Of a stretch of 33,285 bases of DNA, positions 7,195 through 15,045 are shown piece by piece. A model generated the notes under the pieces. It had not been told where the DNA came from, did not search any database, and saw nothing but the letters and a program-made list of their open reading frames with translations. The stretch lies in assembly GCA_003151335.1 (NCBI GenBank), contig PLXE01000064.1:1-33285 (forward strand), written 5' to 3'. Position 1 is the first letter of the stretch; each line of letters opens with the position of its first letter. A program made the translations under genes and the position numbers. The stretch is from Acidobacteriaceae bacterium. Its GTDB lineage: Bacteria; Acidobacteriota; Terriglobia; Terriglobales; Acidobacteriaceae.

Positions 7195-7375
7195 TCTCTA
7201 GGCCTTCTGTTTGGGACCCTACCCTCGTGTCCCCCTTGGGACAATGCGCCCCTTGAATCCTTGTGGAAGTGGCGCGAATCCAATTAGATAACCGGGCTGG
7301 GTAGGCATCATTTGCTCATTTGGGGCCGATTACGTCATCCTCATAATAAATCTCGAAAGCGGAAAGAGCGCAAAT
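7195..7375 (+). promoter_or_regulatory. Long structured leader with competing hairpins
   Basis: The leader holds GGGAC at 7213-7217, GTCCC at 7229-7233 and GGGAC at 7238-7242. The central GTCCC can pair with either neighbour, giving two mutually exclusive hairpins. A second stem is possible between GCGCC 7246-7250 and GGCGC 7271-7275. I recognise no known riboswitch class. Confidence 0.35.
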
Positions 7376-7603
7376 ATGGCAAAACGTCGTGGCAATCCTA
7401 ACTGGGGCAAGCCGGAACCCATCGGGCCGGTTGTTCCCACGATCACTGAATTCGAGCAGGTGGTGAAAGAGTTCAAGCTCCAACCTGACCAGTACATTCG
7501 TTCCACCCGTCTGCGGGAATGGGCACGCAAGAACAAGAATTCCAAATACATCCCGGAACCTCTTCTGGAGGCTTGGGGATTCGAAATCGAGTCCACTCTG
7601 TAA
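7376..7603 (+). CDS. Conserved 75-aa protein of unknown function
   Basis: Small basic protein beginning MAKRRGNPNWGKPEPIGPV and rich in charged residues after a Pro/Gly-rich N-terminus. The middle (ITEFEQVVKEFKL) and end (REWARKNKNSKYIPEPLLEAWGF) look helical. No cysteines, signal peptide or membrane segment. A purine-rich GCGGAAAGAG site lies upstream of ATG 7376. It is a monocistronic unit with its own promoter, a long leader and an intrinsic terminator, which suggests a well expressed housekeeping role. I recall near-identical proteins across Acidobacteria but no function. The basic N-terminus would allow nucleic-acid or ribosome binding; that is a guess. Confidence 0.85.
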   Translation: MAKRRGNPNWGKPEPIGPVVPTITEFEQVVKEFKLQPDQYIRSTRLREWARKNKNSKYIPEPLLEAWGFEIESTL

Positions 7604-7621
7604 AACCCTCCGATTTCCGTA

Positions 7622-7646
7622 AGGGCCGCCTCGTGCGGCCTTTTTT
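7622..7646 (+). terminator. Intrinsic terminator after the 75-aa gene
   Basis: GGCCGC (7624-7629), loop CTCGT, GCGGCC (7635-7640), then six T (7641-7646). Classic rho-independent structure 20 bases after the stop codon, and just before the ribBA promoter region. Confidence 0.9.
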
Positions 7647-7717
7647 GCTGCTCAGCGAACCGCGAACAGCGATTCACTGCTTCCCCGCTTCCCTGCTAGA
7701 ATCTTCACCAGCCCATC

Positions 7718-8884
7718 GTGTCCACTCACTCCCCATTTTGCGACGTTGAGACCGCGCTGGAGCACATCCGCGACGGCCGCATGGTCGTGGTCATCGACGA
7801 CGAAGACCGCGAAAACGAGGGCGACCTCACCATGGCCGCCGAGAAGATCACTCCGGACGCCATCAACTTCATGGCCAAATATGGCCGCGGCCTGGTCTGC
7901 CTGGCCATGACCGAGGAGCGCCTCGACTACCTTCGCCTCGGCCAGATGTCCGCCGAAAATACCTCCGCCTTCGGCACCGCGTTTACCGAGTCCATCGATG
8001 CCAAGGACGGCGTCACCACCGGCATCTCGGCTTACGATCGTTCGCAAACCATTCAGGTGGCGATTGATCCCGCAACCCGTCCCAACGATCTCGCGCGTCC
8101 CGGGCACGTCTTCCCGCTTCGCGCCCGCAAAGGCGGGGTGCTGGTTCGCGCCGGACAGACGGAAGCCTCGGTGGATCTCGCTCGCCTCGCAGGGCTGGTT
8201 CCCGCCGGCGTGATTTGCGAGGTCATGAGCGACGACGGCACCATGGCCCGCGTTCCTGAGCTCACCGAATTCTGCCGCCGCCACGACATGAAGATGCTCA
8301 CCGTCGCCGAGCTGATCCGCTACCGCATGGCGCACGAGCGCTACGTGCGGCGGCTAGCCGAGGCGGTCGTGCCCACCGCTTACGGCGAGTTTCGCATGAT
8401 CGCCTACGAGTCGGAGATCACCGGCAACTCGCACATCGCCATGGTGAAGGGCGACGTGGAGAATGCGGGCGACGAGCCGGTGCTGGTGCGCATGCATTCG
8501 CACTGCCTGGTGGGCGACGTGTTCGGCGCGAAGTGGTGCGGGTGTCGCGATGTCATTGATGCCGCCATGCGCCGCATCGCCGAGGAAGGCCGCGGCGCGC
8601 TGATCTACCTGCACTCGGCCTCCAAGGGCTATTCGGTGCAGCGGCTGGGCGACCGCATGACCATCCAGTTTCACCACGAGCAGCAACTGGCAACCCTGCC
8701 CGAGAGCCAGCGGCGCACCCAGCGCGAGATCGGCATCGGCGCGCAAATCCTGTCGGACCTCAACCTCAAACGCATTCGCCTGCTCACCAACCATCCCCGC
8801 AAGGTCGCCGGCCTCGAAGGCTTCGGAATCGAAATCGTGGAGCAGGTTCCAGTGTCGGCGGCAGGAAAAGCGTCGGTGCGATAA
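7718..8884 (+). CDS. ribBA: RibBA-like: 3,4-dihydroxy-2-butanone 4-phosphate synthase with divergent GTP cyclohydrolase II domain
   Basis: 388 aa, GTG start at 7718. Residues about 8-205 are the RibB domain, which converts ribulose 5-phosphate to the four-carbon riboflavin precursor: [10 protein letters not shown] at 27-36 and [10 protein letters not shown] are intact. The catalytic/metal His of the usual GHTEA motif is Gln (Q147, GQTEA). Residues about 215-380 are GTP cyclohydrolase II-like. The zinc ligands C263, C274 and C276 are kept, and so is the C-terminal [10 protein letters not shown]. The usual EGRGIGL loop instead reads SASKGYSV, the HSEC segment reads HSHC, and the usual D-x-R-x-Y-G motif reads TQREIG. 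The second activity may therefore be weak or lost; a separate RibA would then be needed. No other rib gene is adjacent. A TAGAAT box at 7697-7702 implies a leader of only about 10 bases. Confidence 0.88.
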   Translation: MSTHSPFCDVETALEHIRDGRMVVVIDDEDRENEGDLTMAAEKITPDAINFMAKYGRGLVCLAMTEERLDYLRLGQMSAENTSAFGTAFTESIDAKDGVTTGISAYDRSQTIQVAIDPATRPNDLARPGHVFPLRARKGGVLVRAGQTEASVDLARLAGLVPAGVICEVMSDDGTMARVPELTEFCRRHDMKMLTVAELIRYRMAHERYVRRLAEAVVPTAYGEFRMIAYESEITGNSHIAMVKGDVENAGDEPVLVRMHSHCLVGDVFGAKWCGCRDVIDAAMRRIAEEGRGALIYLHSASKGYSVQRLGDRMTIQFHHEQQLATLPESQRRTQREIGIGAQILSDLNLKRIRLLTNHPRKVAGLEGFGIEIVEQVPVSAAGKASVR

Positions 8885-8909
8885 GTCCCGCCCATACTCT
8901 TTAAGAGTT

Positions 8910-9051
8910 GTCATCCTGAGCGAGGTCGCCGCGGCGACCGAGCCGAAGGACCCCTATGCTGAAGAAAATATCAGGGGGAAACTCTTCTCCAACTATAGGG
9001 GTTCTTCGACTGCGCTTGATCGCTTGGGGACTTCGCTCCGCTCAGAATGAC
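8910..9051. repeat. Inverted pair of dispersed palindromic elements (BIME-like)
   Basis: Left arm from 8910 (GTCATCCTGAGCG, ending GAAGGACCCCTAT at about 8957) and right arm 8995-9051 (ATAGGGG then TTCTTCGACTGCGC, ending CGCTCAGAATGAC) are inverted copies of one unit separated by about 37 bases. It fills the gap between the convergent ribBA and the ferritin-like gene and could act as a two-way transcript end. Related copies: 3862-3960, 9818-9870 and 16891-17020. Confidence 0.75.
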
Positions 9052-9116
9052 AGCGGCAGGAACGTTCGAGTGGATGCAACTGAGCAATCATCCGGCGATG
9101 GCCTGAAGGTCTGCCT

Positions 9117-9641
9117 CTAGTTCGCCTTCTTGTGGTTGGTGGGGTGGGGGACGAGCTTGCGCTGAATGTAAGCCACGTGGCCGTCTTCCATTTCGGCAAG
9201 TTCGCGATACAGCCGGCGCAGCGTTCCTTCCTGCGTCTTCTGTGCCAGGTCCGAGTAGTAACGTTGGGCGCTTAACTCCGCGGTGAGCGCCACCTGCAGG
9301 GCACGGGCCCGCGGGTTGGTTGTGCGGCCTTCACTGGTGGCAGCAAAGACGTCCCCGTCCTCCAACTTCGGGACTTCGATCGATTCGATCAGGTCTTCTT
9401 CCGTAAGGGCGCAGCGCGCGTTTCCGTACTCTTCGATGTACTTGTCTTGCAGGGCCGAGCTGTGGTTTCTTTCCTCCGCCGCCATCTCCCAGAAAACGCT
9501 GGCGATTTCCAGCGATTCGCTATCGCGAAACTCGACAAACATTTCCGCGAAGCGGTGGTACAACTCGGCATTGCGTTCCTCGATGAAGATGGCGACGTGC
9601 AGGGCTTCCTGAGGGTTGAGGGAAGTGAAACTCCGTTTCAT
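9117..9641 (-). CDS. Ferritin-like di-iron protein (rubrerythrin-type)
   Basis: 174 aa from ATG 9641, which has GGAG 7 bases upstream; the longer frame to 9824 runs through a dispersed repeat and is unlikely to be used. Four-helix-bundle di-iron motifs are in the right order: helix 1 IFIEERNAELY (E21/E22), helix 2 EMAAEERNH (E57-x-x-H60), helix 3 LTAELSAQRYYSDL, helix 4 ELAEMEDGHVAYI (E-x-x-H). There is no rubredoxin cysteine domain, so this is an erythrin-type protein likely to act in peroxide reduction or iron oxidation in the cytoplasm. A short insert (about 75-110) separates helices 2 and 3. Convergent with ribBA; stands alone as a transcription unit. Confidence 0.82.
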   Translation of the reverse strand: MKRSFTSLNPQEALHVAIFIEERNAELYHRFAEMFVEFRDSESLEIASVFWEMAAEERNHSSALQDKYIEEYGNARCALTEEDLIESIEVPKLEDGDVFAATSEGRTTNPRARALQVALTAELSAQRYYSDLAQKTQEGTLRRLYRELAEMEDGHVAYIQRKLVPHPTNHKKAN

Positions 9642-9817
9642 GTTGGCTCCGCCAGGCGCTGGCCCGATGCCGCATTCTATCCGCAAAAAGGCCGGAGAAT
9701 TCCATGCGCGCAGAATCTTTCGTAGGTTCGGTTCCGAATTGGGACGAATTCTGACGCTTTGCGGTACAAGAAGAGGAACTGGTCGAGGCTTGGAGGCGAA
9801 GCCACCCGCCTCTGTGG

Positions 9818-9870
9818 GTGCCATCCCGAGCGGAGCGCAGCGGAGTCGAAGGATCTGCGGTTCGGCCGGC
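9818..9870. repeat. Single copy of the dispersed CCGAGCGGAG...GTCGAAGGA element
   Basis: A GTGCCATCCCGAGCGGAGCG string followed by GGAGTCGAAGGATC matches one arm of the unit seen at 8910-9051. It lies upstream of the ferritin-like gene and directly downstream of the next minus-strand gene. Confidence 0.5.
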
Positions 9871-9876
9871 AGTCGC

Positions 9877-10269
9877 CTATCCCGCCTTCTGAGTCACGAG
9901 TTCCGCTTTCTGTTTGGCGCGATCAGCTTCGATTCTGCCGATGGTGCGTTTCAGCCAATGCTTTAGGTTCTCTCGCAGCTCTTCCTCCGTCTGATTTGGC
10001 GTTGCGACGGTAACCCCTTGGCGATTCAATAGGATGTGATGGCAGGGTACGTCTTCGGTGCGGTATTCCTCGGGAACGAAGTCATAAAGCAAGCACTCGT
10101 GACACGCGTGCTTACGAGTGGGGTCCCCGTGGTTGGGGCAGGTAAGGGAATCCTGGAAGATGGAAGCAGGCCCCCACGGCGTGCTATACCAATTTCCATA
10201 GCCTCCTTGCTCCAGGAAGTTGAGTTCGTACCGCAAAACCTCCAGAACGTCGCGTTTGTCTTCCGACAT
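9877..10269 (-). CDS. Cys/His-rich protein of unknown function
   Basis: 130 aa, ATG 10269 preceded by GGAGGG. The N-terminus (MSEDKRDVLEVLRYELNFLE) is helical. The centre is dense in potential metal ligands: C44, H47, H54, C56, H57, C59 and C76-H77-H78, grouped as TCPNHGD, HACHEC and VPCHHI. The C-terminal 45 residues form a charged helix (EEELRENLKHWLKR). No signal peptide. I recall this family as a conserved acidobacterial hypothetical with the same Cys/His pattern; no function is known. A zinc or iron-sulfur site is a reasonable inference. It precedes the ferritin-like gene on the same strand, but with 235 bases and a repeat between them, so co-transcription is uncertain. Confidence 0.8.
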   Translation of the reverse strand: MSEDKRDVLEVLRYELNFLEQGGYGNWYSTPWGPASIFQDSLTCPNHGDPTRKHACHECLLYDFVPEEYRTEDVPCHHILLNRQGVTVATPNQTEEELRENLKHWLKRTIGRIEADRAKQKAELVTQKAG

Positions 10270-10490
10270 GGCTCCCTCCTCGACGGCGGCGCCTGAGGCG
10301 CCTCACTCTGCTGAAATTGTGGTCTCAAGACGCACCACCCTGCTGTGATCTATCTCACGTTTTGGTGTGACGGATGTCCGCTGGCTTCACAGTATCGCCC
10401 TCGGTACTCAAGCCGGGATTCCGAGGTAAATCTTGCAGGTTAGGCAGAACCAGGTTAGGGAAGGACCCATGCATCCGAGTTTTGCTAAAT

Positions 10491-10644
10491 GCTAGTTACT
10501 AGAAGCCATCTTATAAATAGCGGGGCGGCCCAAAGCGAAGTGCCTCAGGGGCTAAAGCCCAGTCCGCAACGGGCCATTTGCGGCACGGCTGAAAGGCGTG
10601 CCCTGATACAAACCGATTTATGAGATAGCTTCTGGCTTGCTAGC
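10491..10644. repeat. MITE-like element with terminal inverted repeats
   Basis: The gene-free stretch 10270-10661 contains a 154-base element. Its ends, 10501-10518 and 10616-10633, are inverted copies matching at 16 of 18 positions, and the similarity extends outward through GCTAG at 10491 and CTAGC at 10644. Inside are the palindrome GGGCTAAAGCCC and the hairpin GGCACG/CGTGCC. The core recurs in inverse orientation at 1-60. No coding capacity. Confidence 0.6.
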
Positions 10645-10661
10645 TGCTAATTGCTGCGCCG

Positions 10662-12107
10662 CTAGCTGTTCCCGTTTTCCCGGTTCTTCTTCTTGATCTC
10701 AATGTTCAAGCGCTTGATTTTCTGGTTCAGGGTGGAGAGTGGAATGCGGAAGCGGTCGGCGGCTTCGGTCTGGTTCCAGCCGCATTTTTCCAGCATATCG
10801 CTGATAATGCGGCGCTCGCAGTCTTCAATGATTTCGAAGAGCGAGGCGTCAGGGCGCTGTTCCATGATGGCAAACTTGCTGCCCCGGCCAATGAGATTGT
10901 CGGGCAGCAGGTCCACGGTCAGGTTTGGTCCGGTTGCCAACACCACGGCACGCTCGATCACGTTTTCCAATTCGCGCACGTTACCCGGCCAGTCGTACTC
11001 CAACAGCGGACGCATGGCTTCGGGAGTGGTGCGCAGCGGCAGCCGCTCGTTCTCTTCGGCAAACTTGGCGATGAAGTACGCCACCAGCATCGGAATGTCA
11101 TTCTTGCGCTGGCGTAACGGGGGTAGGTCAATGGTGATCACGTTGAGACGGTAGAACAGGTCATCGCGGAACTTGCCGTCCTTCACCTGTTGCTGCAGAT
11201 TGACGTTGGTGGCGGCGATAATGCGCACGTCCACTTGTATCTCGGTGACGCCGCCCAGGTGCATGAACTTGCGGTCCTGCAGCACGCGCAGGATCTTGGC
11301 CTGCGTCTCCAGGTTCATGGTGCCAATCTCGTCGAGGAAAAGCGTCCCGCGATCGGCCACCTCGAACAGGCCTTTCTTGCTGGCAATGGCGCTGGTGAAG
11401 GCCCCCTTGACGTGGCCGAAGAGGGTGGACTCCAGCAGGTCGGCCGGCATGGAGCCCGTGTTCACGGGCACGAACGCGCGGTCGCGGCGGGTAGAGTTCA
11501 TGTGGATGGCTTTGGCGATCAGCTCTTTGCCGGTGCCGCTTTCGCCTTGCAGCAACACGGTGGAGCGGCTGGGCGCCACCTGCGCCACCAGGTCGAAGAT
11601 GCGCAGCATGGGATCGCTCTTGCCGATGATGTGCTCGAAGTTGTAGCGCTGCTTGAGGGCGCGCTTCAGTTGAATGACTTCTTCTTCGGCGCGGCGCCGG
11701 CCCACCGCAGTGCGTACGTCGGCCAGCAGCTTTTCATTGTTCCAGGGCTTCTGGATGAAGTTGGTGGCCCCGGCCTGCATGGCGTTCACGGCATTTTCCA
11801 CCGTGCCGTAGGCGGTGATCATGATGACGGGCAGATCGGAATCGCGCTCGCGGATGTCGTGCAGGACCTCAATGCCATTGCGCTCGGGCAGCGCGAAATC
11901 CAGCAGTACCAGGTCGAAGGGGCGTTCCGCAATGCGAGCCAGCCCCTCAAGGCCGTCGTTGGCCACCTCCACGGCGTAGCCTTCAAACTCCAGCAGAGCT
12001 TGCAGCGACTCCCGGATGGCGGCTTCGTCATCGACGATCAGCACGGAGCCAGGGGAGGACAGGTCTTCGCGTCCCGTAGCCATATGACCGACGGCCAGTT
12101 CAGGCAT
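10662..12107 (-). CDS. NtrC-family sigma-54-dependent response regulator (AtoC-like)
   Basis: 481 aa. The receiver domain (about 21-135) has acidic pocket D26/D27, phosphoacceptor D70, T97 and K120. The AAA+ domain (about 155-390) has Walker A GESGTGKE (188-195), Walker B LFLDE (256-260) and the arginine-finger region FRDDLFYRLNV. The sigma-54 contact loop reads GAFTSA (235-240) instead of GAFTGA. The C-terminus holds a Fis-type HTH (about 435-470, WNQTEAADRFRIPLSTLNQK). ATG 12107 overlaps the end of the kinase gene by 8 bases, so the two are translationally coupled; ATG 12083 is an alternative start. It should activate sigma-54 promoters when phosphorylated by the kinase upstream. The divergent atoE-like transporter is the best candidate target, by analogy with E. 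coli AtoC. Confidence 0.92.
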   Translation of the reverse strand: MPELAVGHMATGREDLSSPGSVLIVDDEAAIRESLQALLEFEGYAVEVANDGLEGLARIAERPFDLVLLDFALPERNGIEVLHDIRERDSDLPVIMITAYGTVENAVNAMQAGATNFIQKPWNNEKLLADVRTAVGRRRAEEEVIQLKRALKQRYNFEHIIGKSDPMLRIFDLVAQVAPSRSTVLLQGESGTGKELIAKAIHMNSTRRDRAFVPVNTGSMPADLLESTLFGHVKGAFTSAIASKKGLFEVADRGTLFLDEIGTMNLETQAKILRVLQDRKFMHLGGVTEIQVDVRIIAATNVNLQQQVKDGKFRDDLFYRLNVITIDLPPLRQRKNDIPMLVAYFIAKFAEENERLPLRTTPEAMRPLLEYDWPGNVRELENVIERAVVLATGPNLTVDLLPDNLIGRGSKFAIMEQRPDASLFEIIEDCERRIISDMLEKCGWNQTEAADRFRIPLSTLNQKIKRLNIEIKKKNRENGNS

Positions 12108-15045
12108 TAACCACCTTTCTCATCATGGGGAACTCCATGATGAAGGTCGTACCTTGTCCGGGTGCGCTGGCCACACGAATCTTGCCGGCATGTTCCTGGA
12201 TGATGCCGTAGGTCACCGACAAGCCCAAGCCAGTGCCACCGCTATGTCCTGTCTTGGGCTTGTTCTTGGTGGTGAAGAAGGGATCGTAGATGCGATGAAT
12301 ATGTTCCTGCGCGATTCCGCTGCCCGTATCCGACACCTTCACCTCCACGTGATGGCCATTGGAGGTGCTGATCATGAGCGTTCCGCCAGCCGGCATCGCG
12401 TCTTTGGCGTTCAGGAACAGGTTGAGAAAGACCTGCTGGAGCTTTCCGGTGTTGCCGTAGATGGGCGGCAGTTCCGGCTGCAGATCGGGTTGCACTTTGA
12501 TGCGCGCGGTCTTGAACTGATGATCAAGCAGGGTCAGCGTGTCCTGAATGACGCGATTCAGGTCCACATTGCTGAATTCGGTGCTCGAGGTGCGCGAGAA
12601 GTTCAGCAGGCTGTTCACGATTTCCGAAGCGCGGAAGGTCTGGCGCGTGATTTTGTCCAGCAAGCCGGACTGCTTCTCGTCGCCGTGCACCTGCTTGGCC
12701 AGCATCTGCGCGTAGGACGAGATGACCGCCAGAGGAGTGTTGACTTCATGCGCGACCCCGGCGGCCAGCAGACCGATGGAAGAGAGCTTCTCGGCCTGCG
12801 AGAGTTGCGATTCCAGCTCGATCCGCTCGGTAATATCGTCCACGATGATCAAGCGGCCGATGACGCTGAAGTCCTTGGTGACCAGTGGCGCGATGGCGAT
12901 ATTGGCCACTCGGGCGTCGCCGGCGGTGGTGCCCAAGCGGAACTTATAGAGATTGTGGATGCCCGGAGTCTGACGCACGCGGTAATACTCTTCCAGAAAC
13001 GCGGGCGCCATCACTTCGCCCAGCGGGCGCCCCAGCGCTTCCAGGCGGGGCAAGGCGTACATCACTTCCATCTGCGAATTCCACGACTCGATGCGATCTT
13101 CCAGGTCAATCGCGAGCACACCCACGCTGATGGATTCGACAATGTTCTCGTTGAACTCCTTCAGACGCTCATACTGCCCGGCTTTTTGCTCCAGCGACTT
13201 GTACAGACGCGCGTTCTGCACCGCGATGCCGATATATCCGGCGAGGGTTTCCAGCAACTGCACATCTTCGCTGGAGAGGAAATCGCCTTCCGACGTTTTA
13301 CCCAGACCCAGGACTGCGATCATGCGATTCATGACCGTGCAGGGAATGTAGTAGTTCAGCTCCAGCCGGCGGATGGTGTCGCGCGCGCTCGGAGTCTCAC
13401 GAACCGCCTGGTTGGTGTTGTCGAAGAACAGATGGCCCAATTTCCACTCCGGCCGTTCGACGTGCAGGAAGTCGAAGTCGAGCCCGCTGGTGTTCGAAAT
13501 GCCGAATGACTTGGCCAGCGAAAACTGCTCTGCCTGTTCCGGGTCGGAAAGGAAGATGGCCAGCCGGTCCACCAGCAAAGTGCGCGACAAGCGGTCCACG
13601 ATCGAGGTGAGCATCTTGTCGAGGTCGGTCTCCGAGTTCAAATCGCGGCCGAACTCCGTCAGCGTCTTCCGGTAATCGTAGCGTTTGCGATAGAAGAATT
13701 TGTCCAGGTAATCCTGCACCCAGTTTTTGAACGGATCGAACAGCAACGCGGTCACGGCGATGGCCACGATCAATCCGATGGGGCCGACGCTGGGGAAGCT
13801 GCGATGGAACAGCACCGATGCAATGCCCACCGCCGCGAAGTAGGCCCCAGTGATGGCGCCCGCAGCGATGGTGTAAGCCATGCCGCGTTTGAAGATGAGG
13901 TCCACATCCATCAGGCGGTAGCGGAAGATGGCATAGCCGAAGGTGAGCGGCAGAAACACCAGCGACAACACCGAGATCCTCATCCACATCCACAGCGCGG
14001 GCGGGCTTCCCGCCAGGTAGGGGACCACATAGAGCAGAGTGAAGGGCGCGACGGCGAGAATGGTCCCGCGGGTCACCCACTTCATCTGCTGCCGCAGAAT
14101 TGCCGACTCGGCATGACGATAGCTGTGCCACAGCACCGCCGCCGACAACACAAAATAGGCGGCCAGGTACGACATCTGCAGCCGGTCGAGGTTCCAACGC
14201 AGCACTTCACTGGGTTGCAGCAGTTCGAGGGCACAGATGTGCGCGATCAGTAAAATCGCGCCCGGGACATACACCGCCGGAATCAGCCAGCGCCGGCGGT
14301 CCACCAGGCGTTTGCGTTCGGGGAACGTCAGCGAGAAATGCAGAAACAGGGCCGGTTGCAGCAGCCATGCCACCACATTGGCCCAGTAGATGATCCAGTC
14401 GAAATCGTTCAGCTTGCCGGTGTAATGGAAGGAGTAAAAGATGAAAGAAACCAGGCAGAAAACGTAAAAATGAGTGCTCTTGGGAGCGGTCCAACGCCGC
14501 AGCAGAACATACATGCCGATGCCCAGGTACACCAGAGCAATAAGCCGCAATCCGCCAAACAGGGAGCGGTCGGCGGGGGCGAGAATCAGAGGCGCCTCCA
14601 GATTCACGCCTTGGCGCACCAGCGAGTAGTTAGCTTTGGACCAGATGCCAGCGCGATACAGCTGCCGTTCCAGGCTGCCGACGTTGCTTACGTCCCGGCC
14701 GTCAACCGCTGCCAGACGGTCACCCAGCTTAATGCCCGCCTTCTGGCCGGGACCGTCAATGTCCACCCGGGCCGCCCGCAGGTGGCTACCGTCTTCCACC
14801 CACCAAACCCCATCGTAGGGGGCAGAGAACTCACGTTCCTTGTCAAAGTTGATCCAAGCGAACACGACCGCCGCTACGCTCAGTAGCGCCAGGATGACGG
14901 CAAAAAAACGCGTTTGTAAGTCTCGTGCCATCGGGGCAGGCGGCTCATGGGTACGACGCACCTGTGGAATCACACCTACAGGTGCATCATTACTGTGCAA
15001 CTTTGATGCCACGCCCGCGCCGACCGACTGCATAGTAACCCTCAT
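12100..15045 (-). CDS. Membrane histidine kinase with PDZ, GAF and PAS domains
   Basis: 981 aa. Order of domains: TM1 at about 47-66; an extracytoplasmic PDZ-like domain at about 90-155 (GPGQKAGIKLGDRLAAVDGR); a block of about seven further TM segments (165-435); a GAF domain at about 465-620; PAS at about 635-745; HisKA with phosphoacceptor H766 (GVAHEVNTPL); and an HATPase with N box NLFLNAKDAM, G1 DTGSGI and G2 GGTGLGL. Three starts are possible: ATG 15045, ATG 15033 (best site, GAGGG) and ATG 14931 (just before TM1). A TATAAT box lies at 15065-15070 on the minus strand. It is coupled to the sigma-54 activator and divergent from the AtoE-like transporter. PDZ domains bind peptide C-termini or hydrophobic ligands, so the signal could be a peptide, a partner protein or a fatty acid; this is not resolved. 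Confidence 0.9.
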   Translation of the reverse strand: MRVTMQSVGAGVASKLHSNDAPVGVIPQVRRTHEPPAPMARDLQTRFFAVILALLSVAAVVFAWINFDKEREFSAPYDGVWWVEDGSHLRAARVDIDGPGQKAGIKLGDRLAAVDGRDVSNVGSLERQLYRAGIWSKANYSLVRQGVNLEAPLILAPADRSLFGGLRLIALVYLGIGMYVLLRRWTAPKSTHFYVFCLVSFIFYSFHYTGKLNDFDWIIYWANVVAWLLQPALFLHFSLTFPERKRLVDRRRWLIPAVYVPGAILLIAHICALELLQPSEVLRWNLDRLQMSYLAAYFVLSAAVLWHSYRHAESAILRQQMKWVTRGTILAVAPFTLLYVVPYLAGSPPALWMWMRISVLSLVFLPLTFGYAIFRYRLMDVDLIFKRGMAYTIAAGAITGAYFAAVGIASVLFHRSFPSVGPIGLIVAIAVTALLFDPFKNWVQDYLDKFFYRKRYDYRKTLTEFGRDLNSETDLDKMLTSIVDRLSRTLLVDRLAIFLSDPEQAEQFSLAKSFGISNTSGLDFDFLHVERPEWKLGHLFFDNTNQAVRETPSARDTIRRLELNYYIPCTVMNRMIAVLGLGKTSEGDFLSSEDVQLLETLAGYIGIAVQNARLYKSLEQKAGQYERLKEFNENIVESISVGVLAIDLEDRIESWNSQMEVMYALPRLEALGRPLGEVMAPAFLEEYYRVRQTPGIHNLYKFRLGTTAGDARVANIAIAPLVTKDFSVIGRLIIVDDITERIELESQLSQAEKLSSIGLLAAGVAHEVNTPLAVISSYAQMLAKQVHGDEKQSGLLDKITRQTFRASEIVNSLLNFSRTSSTEFSNVDLNRVIQDTLTLLDHQFKTARIKVQPDLQPELPPIYGNTGKLQQVFLNLFLNAKDAMPAGGTLMISTSNGHHVEVKVSDTGSGIAQEHIHRIYDPFFTTKNKPKTGHSGGTGLGLSVTYGIIQEHAGKIRVASAPGQGTTFIMEFPMMRKVVNA

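Noticed and set aside
7195-7375. Known riboswitch or 6S/SRP RNA in the 75-aa gene leader
   Set aside because: No consensus elements of the classes I know could be recognised; kept only as an unassigned structured leader.
11190-12110. 306-aa plus-strand frame opposite the sigma-54 activator
   Set aside because: His/Gln/Gly-rich composition typical of the antisense of a high-GC gene; the minus-strand protein has full domain support.
12154-13509. 451-aa plus-strand frame opposite the histidine kinase
   Set aside because: Shadow frame; the kinase HisKA/HATPase motifs are unmistakable on the minus strand.
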